DNA of 64,000 nt from Temnothorax longispinosus (taxonomy: Eukaryota; Arthropoda; Insecta; Hymenoptera; Formicidae), in assembly GCF_030848805.1 (NCBI RefSeq), contig NC_092364.1, positions 1,240,001-1,304,000 on the forward strand, in the 5' to 3' direction. The position numbers were made by a program, and so were the translations under genes. How positions within the stretch are numbered: the stretch's first letter is position 1; each line of letters starts with the position of its first letter. This document shows, piece after piece, positions 51,601-61,844 of the stretch. Below the pieces are notes generated by a model. That model worked only from the letters and a program-made list of their open reading frames with translations, did not search any database and was not told the DNA's origin.

Positions 51601-54600
51601 GTTCCTCCAACTTTGGTGGTTCATCCATATCATACTTACGATAATAATTCCTGTAATCACACGAAAATCATATACAATGTACAATACATATATACATATA
51701 AAACTATGCGAGTAATATTATTGCTGAAAAGATTTCTACCTGTACATAAGAGGATGAAAAACGTCAAGTTGCAGTTCTGTTATCCAATCGCAATGCCAGT
51801 AAGACATATCTGCCCACTTAACAAAGAATTCACGCATTTTCCTTTGCTTAGGTGCAGCCTTGCTTGTGGAAGGTTCCTCCGATGGAGTATCTGAGCACTC
51901 TTTCCATCTCCAGGTTAATATCTTTGCCACTAAAAAAGAAATTTTATTTCTAAGACAAACTACATATTTACGTGCATTCTTAGATGTTGTCTCTGTTTAA
52001 TACCACACGATAAACAAATCCAGACAATATAAAATTACTGGATATCGTATTGATGACATACCTCTTCCTCTTAATGGTGGGCAAGAGCATCTAGGACACT
52101 TCCAATCGCCATCAGGAATCTCCGATAGAGGAGGATTTAGACAATGCGTGTGATACGCGCTTGTGCAACTGTCGCAGCACAGTAATTCTCCGCCATCCTT
52201 GCACACTCTACAGAATTCCATATGTTCATCGTCATCTTCCGCTGCGCCTAACAATACAAATATAATTATAGTTATCGCTCGCTGAACGATAAGCAGAGAC
52301 TCGTTTTAGAGAGGAATAAGGAGAATCAGGTTGGTCTGGGAAGATATATGGGTACCTGCAATACCTTCTCCTTCGCAATGAGCACAACTCCATTTTCCTT
52401 CGGGTGTTTCCTCCATTTCGGGCTCTAAGCATACTAAATGGTATGCTCTGGGACATGTGTCGCACAATATAATCTCGCCGCCTTGTTGACATACTTCACA
52501 GTAATCCTGGTGGTCAGTCTATAGAAAGTAAACAAAAAAAAATTGGAAAATAATTATTCCATTTTGATCGAGGTAGAACAATTTACATGATGATGAAAGG
52601 TATACCAATGAAATTGAGATATGATAATTAATATATCTTGAGCATATTTAAAGCATGTTGCATAAAATGATTATGCAGCTTTAAACATTGTAGAAAGAAG
52701 AAACTTTTATAATTATTTTAAGGCAGAGTCAGACAACTTAGCATATGCGTTCTTAAAGTTCTCAAAATATCCACTTTTATGTACGTAATATTTTTACCGC
52801 CAACCCTTGTATTTTGCACGTGTCAGAAACGCGTTATGTTCTTTCTTAATTAAATCTAAAAATTTAGCCCATTTATTATTATCAACCAATTGCCAACAAG
52901 TCCTATGTTGAAAAGATTTACATATATTCAAATGGGAACTATAAAAAGGATTGTAGCTGTGATATTAACAAGCATAATGATTAGACATGCGTCGACTAGC
53001 AAATTATAAATAAATTTCCAAGCTTTTAGTATGAGAATAATTATGTGACAGTCCATGATCGCAAGCACGTTTAAAACAACAATGAACGCATAAGCAGATG
53101 CTGCTTAACTCTACCTGGAGACCTTCCTCTCCATCCGGGAACTTGGAAGTTGTTTTTGTCTTCTTCTTTTTCTTGGTTTTGTTGCCGATTTTGGTTTTCG
53201 CCTTTCTGCGAACCGGCGGCTCAGCTGGTGGTTCTACCCCACTCTCTTCTACGTTGCCTTTGTTACCCTCAGCACCAGGAGTTTCCTCCGCGTCAGCCAA
53301 CATTTGCTCGAACTCCATATCTGAGTCCGCCGCAGAACCAGCAGCACTACCTTCCGCTTCCTCGTCCTAAATAATTTAATTTAGTCGATTTAAATAAAAG
53401 TCGAGTCTGTGCAAAAATTGATTCAAATGGGGAAAAACGTTGCACATACCGAACTGCCTCTTTTACGTTTTCCAAGCTTAATTTTAAGCGTTGGTACTTT
53501 CGACGCCTTTTTCCCTTTCTTCGCTCTTGAACCTCGCGATTTTCTCTTTCTGTCACTGTCCTCATCGTCTTCCTCCTCGTCTTCGGCTTCTTGTATAGCA
53601 CCACTTCGATTTGTTCTAGCATTTCTACTGTCATCATCTACATTCGTGGATGAAACATCCGCGTCTGGCTGCGTATGTGGATTTAATTCGGAGAAATCGC
53701 GCCACTTGGCTGCCACCAACATCATAAGTTTTGACATTGGAACCTAATAATTTAAAAACAGAAATTATTTAAGAAAATTAATCAATAAACTATCGTATTA
53801 CGTCATAACCGATATAAATTCACATGAAAATGTACATACTTTTGGATTTTCTTTCGCCAAAAGCGGTCTGACGTGTTGTTGGAATAGCTTGTACGTCGTT
53901 AAGTTCTGGAAATCAGCGTCGGAATAATCAATTTGTACGTCTGTTAAGCCAAATGTATTGCACACTTCTTCAATCGTGGGCATGCCTGTCGTAGGTTCCT
54001 GGCTCTGAGTGGTTGGTGTATTATGGCTGGAGGATTTTCTAGACGACGATTTTCTGCTCTTTCTGTTGACCGCGTAGTCGCTATCCTCGCCAGCCGCGTC
54101 ACCCGCTTCACCGCCACCACCGCCGAAATCACTCTCCTGAAATTTTACGTAAAATGTTAAGTCGCACAAACGTATAGTGAATTATACAACTGAATTATAC
54201 AAAGGCACCGATATAGTTTGCGTAACGAGCAAAGATATGCTATGCAGAGGCGTTTTCTTACATCCCCAGAATCAGATTTTTTCTTTTTCTTCTTTTTCTT
54301 CCCCTTTTTATCTTCGCTACGTGCTTTCCGCTTCTTTCCCTTCTTCTTCTTTCGCTCTTCTGGCTCGTAATCGTCATCTTCTTCCTACAAAGAATAATTC
54401 ATATTTGAAGACCAAGAATAATTCATATTTGAACTTTTGAAGACCAAGTAGTAAAATATTCCAGATCACTATCGAGATATTGTCACAAAAATAAGAGATG
54501 GCAATATAGACAACACTCGTGAATATGAATTATAAGCAATGTTATCAAACAATGCTATGGAATATGTAACTTACTAGTCTTTGAGATTCCTCCGCATCAG

Positions 54601-57372
54601 ATGACCCATCTACTTGCTGGCCAACAGTCGATATCTGCCCTCCAGTCTCTTCCATGTCATCCTCTCCTAAAAATGACATGTTTACTTTTAAACTTGTCAT
54701 TGCAAAATATCTCTTCATCTTAATAACTAATATCGCTATTTTGTATCGTAGCTGTACAAACATCTTGTAAAGATAAAAGGAGTCCGTTAACTTGGTTTCT
54801 CTTCTAAGAACAGCAATAAAAATGGAATTGCGTAATAACTTCAATTTTTATTTTTCTAATTTCATTAATTTTGCAAAATTTCCTTCTCACGAACACAATT
54901 CTTCTTTATACATCCTATACTTTCTATACCTTACAAATAACGATCCAAACTCTTCGGCCTATCCGTAAAGCTTATCAGTTAATCAAATAACAATCTAAGA
55001 AACGAATTGAACAATACCGAGGTGAAACTCGATTAAATTCGACTCGACTTGTACTCCAATTTATCACCAAAAGGATCGTCGACTCGCGAAGGCACGCGAC
55101 AACGGCCGGCCGAATCAATCGCGCTTCGCGACGCGGTGTGCGCGGCGTATCCTTTAATAATGTATACACGGCGAGCGCGGGCGACAGAATCACGGAAAGG
55201 TATATCTCGACTTCTCGACGCGAAGGTGAGAGCGAGAGGCGAACGGCGTGATCCACGATCGGCAGCGGTCAGCGGCGACGGCGACGGCGGCACCGGAAAG
55301 GGCTCACTTTCCTCGCGAGCGCGAAGGACGAATTCCGAACTTAATCAACGTTCCGCGAGTGCCTCATCGCGATTGTACATCCGCCATTTTCTTTAATAGG
55401 GCCATACGTACGCTACGTACATTTGACATACGAGCGCGCGTACGCCGAGCGCGCGCGCGCGCTCACGCACACACGCGACACGTGCGCACGTGTATGCGTG
55501 CGCGCGCGCGCGAACGTATATGCATTTACGCCACGCGCGATTTGCGCGCGCGGGCGCGCGCACGAATTTTTCACCGGCGTGTACAAGTTACAATTCCGCC
55601 GAAGGACGTGTGGGATCTAGGATCGCGAAATCCGTTCACTCGCGGGCGCGAGCCTATGTCCGCTTCCGTCGGCCGTCGGCGGGTCGCGGTGGCGGAGGTT
55701 GGCGGAGGTTAGACGCCGGCTCTGGGTCGCGCGCGGGTGTGCGTGTCCACCTGCGTGCCCCGCATACACGACGCACACAACGACGCCGCTTTATGCATGT
55801 ACACGAAACGCGGATCCATAACTCGGGCTTTTCTTTTTTCCTTCTTTCGCGCGGACGCGCGTTGTAACATGGCGCAAATGCAATTATGCCTACACGTCGA
55901 TCGGGGACGGGGGATCCGTTCACCGCGGCCGCGACCGGGGAGAGACGTCGAACTCTCTTCTTCCACGCGAACGACGCCGTCCCCTCTCCCCCTCCCCCCG
56001 CTCCCGCTCCCGCCGTCGAACCTTGTTTCTCTCGCGAGGATTACGGAGATTGGACGGAGATAGGCGCGAAAGAGTCGGCCGTCGGCCGTCGGTCATTACC
56101 GCGAGGTAACACGGGCCGCCCGTGCAACCATGTTAGATTTGCAAATCGACGACCATGGCTGCGTTCGATTTTTTTGCAACTCCCAATGTTCCGTGACTCA
56201 TCTATGAATATTATAATTACGATTGCACAAGCGCGCCCGCGCGCGCACGACGACGAGCGGCTCGCCGACGCGCGATTAAAGCGTGGAAATCGAGCCACGG
56301 GCCGAAAGAAAGGCAGACCGAGATAAACGTTCGACCGGGGCTAAAGATGTAATTTAAGGTGCCGTATTGTTATGCCGTTTTTCTATTTCGAAGAACTTTC
56401 CGAACCGGTGCACCCTAGTGCAATAAGTTTTAAAATGAGACAAATATATTTTGTTTCACTCTTACACATTACGTGAGAAGTCTTCGAAAAAGAACGGAGT
56501 AATTAAGAGATGCGTCCTCCTCCCTCCCACCCTTCTTTCCACCCAGCAAAATTGCACGTCCTATTCTTTCTTCGACGAAAGAGGAATGCGCTGACGAAAG
56601 TAAACACGAGAGCGATTTGATCGACGTAAGTACACAGAGAGAAAGAGACGGAACGCGAACCATGTGCACGCTCTCCTCTCGATGTCACTTTTCCCACCGT
56701 TCGTAGAGGGTAACCTAACTCTACTTCTGCCTGACAACGCGTACCCTGTGCTATGTAATCCACGGAGTAGGTTGAAGGCACCTATTTCTCCTCGCCCGAG
56801 AACTTAAAAATAAAAAAAAAGAAACTGACAAGCGCGCGACAGAAAGACTTCTGACCGTTTCTATCAACGCAGGTTAATTTTAATCTCGATTTCAATTTAA
56901 TGGTTTAATCTTAACTTTAATCCAATGGTTTTTAACTTACCTCTTATCTTCTAATTCTTAGAATTACAAGATAAAAAGCAAGGCAAGGTGATCTACCGGC
57001 GCTGGTCGCCGAGCGCGTTCAACAGTCGGCGAAGGTTAGGAAACGCTCCCCCGGGAAACCGGCGGCGGAGGCGGCGTGGCGTCGCCGTAGTAGTAGTCTT
57101 CGGCAGCGGCAACACGAACTGACACGAACCGCCGCGATTCGCGATTGACACGGCAGCCATTGATGGATCAAAAAGCGCGCGTCCCGCGTTGCAATGCACA
57201 CCAATGCACACCGGATAACTCGGGCGATTGCCCCGGTGCCGCGGTGCCCTTGTCTCTTTCTCTCTCTGCCTCTCTCTCTCTCTCTCTTTCTCCTTCATTC
57301 TCGCTTCGTACTCGCTCTTTCTCTCGCGCACTCACCTGCGTAATTCTCGTCCACCTCCTCGTCCGACGCCAT
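45691..57372 (-). CDS. Mi-2: Chromodomain helicase Mi-2 (CHD4-type), NuRD remodeller
   Basis: 24 coding exons with matching phases total 5901 bases, 1,966 aa (Drosophila Mi-2 is 1,982). Exons, high to low: 57336-57372, 54575-54666, 54262-54384, 53840-54136, 53450-53743, 53115-53366, 52356-52518, 52062-52247, 51740-51929, 51277-51650, 51026-51195, 50715-50940, 50165-50628, 49618-50071, 49085-49402, 48627-48935, 48269-48537, 48012-48103, 47736-47922, 47352-47621, 46967-47245, 46649-46896, 46112-46397, 45691-46011. Domains: lysine-rich N-terminus; CHDNT (~133-200); two C4HC3 PHD fingers (~369-415, ~428-475); tandem chromodomains (~482-560, ~605-670); SNF2 ATPase with Walker A DEMGLGKT (745-752) and DEAH (865-868); helicase C with SRAHRIGQ (1150-1157); DUF1087/1086; CHDCT2 (~1690-1860). 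Every catalytic motif is intact. The family slides nucleosomes in NuRD and dMec-type repressor complexes in the nucleus. The start MASDEEVDENYA matches the family N-terminus. Confidence 0.98.
52519..53114 (-). other. Mi-2 intron 6
   Basis: AT-rich intron between the acidic/lysine exon and the first PHD exon. No feature seen beyond splice sites. Confidence 0.8.
55431..55566. repeat. Alternating CG/CA purine-pyrimidine tract
   Basis: Runs of GCGCGCGCGCGC, CACGCACACACGCG and GTGCGCGCGCGCGCG occur within ~135 bp. This is the composition that favours left-handed DNA. Confidence 0.8.
57255..57300. repeat. (CT)n-rich simple sequence near Mi-2 exon 1
   Basis: CTCTCT runs on the plus strand (GA on the Mi-2 strand) immediately inside intron 1. 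In insects GA tracts near promoters can bind GAGA-type factors; that role here is inference. Confidence 0.8.
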
Positions 57373-58814
57373 TCTCCAGCGGGTCCGCTTCTCGGCGCCG
57401 AGGACGATGACAGCGAGAACACAAGCACGACAATCACGGAATCACGATCACGACACAACGGCGACGACGAGAGGACGCCTCGCGCGCGGTGCTCGCGTTC
57501 CCGCGACGGCGACCAGCGACGCGCTTGTCCTCCTCCTCCTCCTACTCCTCCTCCGTCTGGTCTCCCTTCACTTCACCTGTTTCTCACGATCGCGCGGAAA
57601 CGCCGCGGAAGTTCGACATCAACAACCGTCGCGGCGACGACGCTCTCTCGCTCCGTGCTCCGTGCGGCCTGGCCTCTCGTCGGACGTCGTGTGCCGTCAA
57701 CTGCCGTCGCTCTCGTGTGTGGCTCGTGGTCCGCTCGGTATATACCCTCGCGCACTCGTACATACACGTATGTGTACGACTACACAACGACGAACGCTAC
57801 CTCGCCGCCGCTACGCTACCGTTTCGCCACCGTCGCGCGATTCGTCCTTTCCCCTCGTCCCGCTGCCGGTCCCCACGTCCCGCCGTTCACCACTCGACGA
57901 TGCGCGAGTCGCGCGAAGGCGCGAAGCTTCTCCTCCTTTCTCCTTCTTCTCCCCTTCCTTCCCCACGCGACGAGGAACCTCCGAGGAACTCGTGAATTCG
58001 CACGCGAGCGTCCTTCCTCCACAAAGCACGGTTTCCTACTGTCCTTTCCCCCCCCCCGCTCCCTACTCCTTTTTCTCTTCTGTTCGTGTTGCCTGCACTT
58101 TTTGCACTCGGAATCTTCGCTCTCTCTTTCTCCAACGCCCAATTGTATGTGTTTATCTCGTTTCAAGGTGTAGGAATTTCTGGGAATTTCAAGCAACGCG
58201 AACAAATCTACGTTGGCAGCATCGTCCGTTTCGCAGCGCTAACCTAACCTCCAAAGCCCCGAGCGCGACTGTGGCATCCCCGACCGACAGAGGACGCGAC
58301 CGAGCGTTTCGTCAGCATTCGGCGCATTGCATTCACGAGGACCTTTCGCCGAGGGTTACGGACAAATTTTCGTAAAATGGTAAACAAGTCGGATTACTAA
58401 CTAAACCGGCGCCTCCCGGTGACTCGATTCTACGGCCGGGACGCCGTGCCCGCGTCGTTCGACGGTCGTGCGCGATTTCACGATCCCGTTCGCGTGAACC
58501 GGTGTTTTTGCCGTCGACGTGAAGGTTATCTCTTCCCCGCGAGCTCCCGGTCGCACGATTACGAGATGTTGCACGATCGTCGAAACGACTCGCGAAATTT
58601 CCTTTGCTCGCAAAAACGCATCAACTCCATTCATGGTTATTTAACGAATCATATCAACGGTGAGACGTATGTCCTGCGACGCACGTTTCCCCCGTGAAAT
58701 TTATCCTTCAGTATGATTATCGAGTAACGTTAACGGAAGTAAAAGATTCGCGTGTGCTCGATTGTCAATAAAATTGCACGGATGACGATCGTCGGTCCAA
58801 AGCGAGGATTGTAA
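57373..58814. promoter_or_regulatory. Shared upstream region of Mi-2 and TIM44 (head-to-head)
   Basis: The two start codons are 1.44 kb apart and diverge. The region is GC- and pyrimidine-rich with triplet runs (TCCTCCTCC at 57527-57556) and long fortuitous plus-strand open frames that lack any motif. It must contain the Mi-2 5' UTR/promoter and the TIM44 promoter. No TATA box is evident, as is usual for housekeeping genes. Confidence 0.6.
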
Positions 58815-60583
58815 ATGATGTTGCAACAGTTGCAGAACGTCGCATCATGCAGAGCGAACTTGAAAGGAGCCGCGAGATTGGTGAGATCCACGAGGAGCCT
58901 GAGAGATGGCTCGAGGGACCGCGTGCTGTCGCCTACGCTTCCACCGACGTCGGCGGAGCTGCACGATACACAAATGCAGTCGGTAAGTTCCTTGCCACGA
59001 AGAGATAAGTAACGCCCAATGATAAGCAACGATGCTTTTGCAGTTTCGAATGTATTCAAATCCGGCACGGCGGCCGAGCTTTCTCTCTCAGTTTGTCGAG
59101 AATATCAAGCAGGAGATGCAGAAGAACAAGGAGATGAAAGAGTCGTTGAAAAAGTTCAGAGAGGAAGCTCAGAAACTGGAGCAATCAGAGGCGTTGCAGA
59201 CGGCGCGACAAAAGTTCCAAGCTGTCGAATCCGAGGCCAGTAAAAGTTCGGAAGTGATTAAAGAAAAACTGGACACGATTAAAGGAAAGGTATACGTATA
59301 TGTACAATGTCAATTTGTACGGTGATAGTGTAAAGCATGTATGATTAATACAATTATCTGTTTAAAAGGTGCAAGAAGTTATCGAGGAGGCGAGTAAGAG
59401 TGAATTAGGCAAACGCGCCGGCCAGTTAGGCGAAGAGATCACGAAATCGGCCAAAGGTGCGGCAGAGACGATCACGGAAAAGAGCCAAGCACTCGGTAAG
59501 ACGGGTGCATTTCAAACGATATCGCACACCGCAGAGGCCGTAAGGAATGAACTTGACCAACATGGAATTCTAGGTAGATAGATTTGGCTGAATAGACAAG
59601 AGAGTTGAAAGCAGGTTAAATTTCATTATTGCTTGATGCAGGCAAAGTTTACGTTGCCCCTAAAAAGCTAAGAAAGAGGAACGAAGTGCCAATAGAGCCT
59701 AAAGAAATTATGCCTGATCAGAAAACGACAGGCGTGGAAGTGCACAGGGACTACATGTTTTCCAATGCTTGGCAAAATTTTAAGGTACCTATCGCACAAT
59801 GTCTCGTAGATTTTACGCAAATGCGTAAGCGGTATTCAATGGACATTAATAAATTCCTTCATTTAACGTATCGGATGTTTTTTTAAAGGACAATAATCCG
59901 TACGTGAATAAGGTAATGGACTGGAAGATGAAATACGACGAGTCAGATAATGCCGTACTACGCGCTTCCAGATTGCTTACGGATAAGGTTTCGGACATTA
60001 TAGGCGGGTTGTTTCAAAAAACCGAGCTGTCGGAGACGCTTACAGAGATCTGTAACCTGGACCCCACTTTTAGTAAAATACAATTCTTGAAGGACTGCGA
60101 GACCGACTTTATCCCGAACATCCTTGAGGCGATGGTCAGAGGCGACCTCGAGATTCTGAAGGACTGGTGTCACGAGGGACCTTACAACATAATTGCGCAA
60201 CCGCACAAGGAAGTGAAGAAGTTAGGCCATTATTCGGATAGTAAAATTCTAGGTATGTACATATAATTCGTTAATTTATACGCGATGCTGTATACTCGAA
60301 ATCGTAAAAGGTAAAGAAAGAAATATCGATTGCAGATATCGACAATGTGGATCTGGTGATGGGTAAGGTGATGGAACAGGGACCAGTTTTAATAATTAGC
60401 TTTCAATCTCAGCAAATCATGTGCGTGAGAAACTCGAAGCACGAGGTGATCGAGGGAGATCCCCAGAAAGTGATGCGGGTCAATTACGTCTGGGTACTGT
60501 GTCGCGATCGAACGGAACTCAATCCCAAGGCCGCGTGGCGTTTGCTCGATCTTAGTGCCACCAGTTCGGAGCAGCTGGTATAG
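58815..60583 (+). CDS. TIM44: Mitochondrial import inner membrane translocase subunit TIM44
   Basis: Six exons: 58815-58982, 59044-59289, 59369-59573, 59642-59784, 59889-60252, 60336-60583. They give 1374 bases, 457 aa (human TIMM44 is 452). The Arg-rich, acid-poor N-terminus (NLKGAARLVRSTRSLR) is a matrix-targeting presequence. Then come RRPSFLSQFVENIKQEMQKN, the conserved Hsp70/TIM23-binding region, and a long charged helical region. The C-terminal Tim44 domain (~290-450) includes MKYDESDNAVLRASR, FIPNILEAMVRGDLEILKDW and YVWVLCRDRTELNPKAAWRL. The protein tethers mtHsp70 to the TIM23 channel on the matrix side and binds cardiolipin. The acceptors of exons 3 and 5 end AAAG, unusual but forced by protein continuity. 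A second ATG directly follows the first (Met-Met). Confidence 0.97.
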
Positions 60584-61844
60584 TGTGTGAACGAACGGAA
60601 ACAAATTGAACTACTCGAACGTTTACGCGATCAAGTGGAGTCGTCGCGCAGTGGTGTCATCCGTGTACATTGTCGTTATCATTCACACTAAGAATAAGTA
60701 ACCGAACGTGACGAGGATTTCCTTAACGATCGTGTTAAACGATCACCGATCTAGCGTACATAGTGCACAGAGTATTTCCTGTAAATCGGAATGTTTATGT
60801 ATGTATACAAAATTTTAGCAACTCAGTATCTGTAAATTTTTATTGTACGTGATGTAAGTACATACACGTTGCTAAGTTATCACTTACAAAATAATATATT
60901 TATAAATGCATCGAAATCAATTGTCCGATACATGATTTGCGATTACGTATAGCTTGCTATTATTTAAAAAGTAGGTCATAAAATAATAATTCTTTTATCG
61001 TGCGCATAACCGAAGTATCGAGTAATATTTGATTGTATTTATCGATTATTGTTATACACTTTTCGTTTAACAAAATTTTCATGCTATCTTATATAGAATT
61101 TTGAAACAGAACGTTGAATAATAGAAATTATATTGCAGATTGTTAAAATTAACATATTAATTTTCGTACGATATTTATATTGTCGATTATATAACAAGAA
61201 CGAGCCAATTTTTGCATTGACAGTAAACGGAGAAGAAAGAAGGTTGTGTTCTATTGACGAGACGATTATAGAATCGTAGTTTTTAAATGCTAAAATCAAT
61301 AGCGTAAAGAATAATTACAGATATTAAATATTTCCAAAACTAAAAGTATTCTCATTATATTCAAAATATATTTTAATTATGTGTACCACGAGAGCCGATG
61401 CATATATCTAATATGTTGGAATTGGTTGGAAGTATATTCAGATACATTTATATATATATATGAATGTACATATGTATACATGCACAAGCTGATATTAACG
61501 AATAATTATAGTGTACAATTGATTAAATTATAAAGAGAACTGTTGATTATTTTTTAAAGACTATATTATACGAGTTTTAAGCTTAGATCGGTTTGGATCG
61601 AAACGGAATAAAATGATGAATAAGCAAACGGTTATAGTATTATTTTTCTATTCAAGATAAAAACCATTATATCGTATATAGGCAAGCGAAATACTAGTAT
61701 TATTATTAAAGATGATAAAAATCTAAGCTACCTTTTTTATTCTTCCATAACATTATACTGTGTTGTAATCTTTATATAAATGTACAGGACGAGTTATAAT
61801 ATTACACAATTTTGAAGCAAAATATTCTGATCAACGTGTCACGT
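60584..61844. other. Convergent 3' region of TIM44 and TPX2-like gene
   Basis: Strongly AT-rich with no supported gene. AATAAA at 61607-61612 on the plus strand is a distant poly(A) candidate for TIM44. TTTATT at 61736-61741 is a well-placed minus-strand signal about 100 bases after the TPX2-like stop. Confidence 0.6.
61736..61741 (-). terminator. Polyadenylation signal of TPX2-like gene
   Basis: AATAAA on the minus strand, 104 bases downstream of the stop codon at 61845. Typical spacing for a short 3' UTR. Confidence 0.5.

Larger units (their letters stand above)
54667..57335 (-). other. Mi-2 intron 1, CpG-rich
   Basis: A 2.7-kb first intron, the longest in the gene, in contrast to the short AT-rich later introns. 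It contains an alternating purine-pyrimidine tract (55431-55566), a GC-rich block (55660-56060) and a CT-rich run (57255-57300) just below exon 1. Regulatory content is plausible for a first intron but not shown. Open frames here are composition artefacts. Confidence 0.65.

Noticed and set aside
57145..58375. Two overlapping plus-strand open frames of 342 and 322 codons
   Set aside because: They run antisense over Mi-2 exon 1 and through the shared promoter. Composition is Ser/Arg/Leu-rich from CT and CG runs, several frames are open together, and no motif is present.
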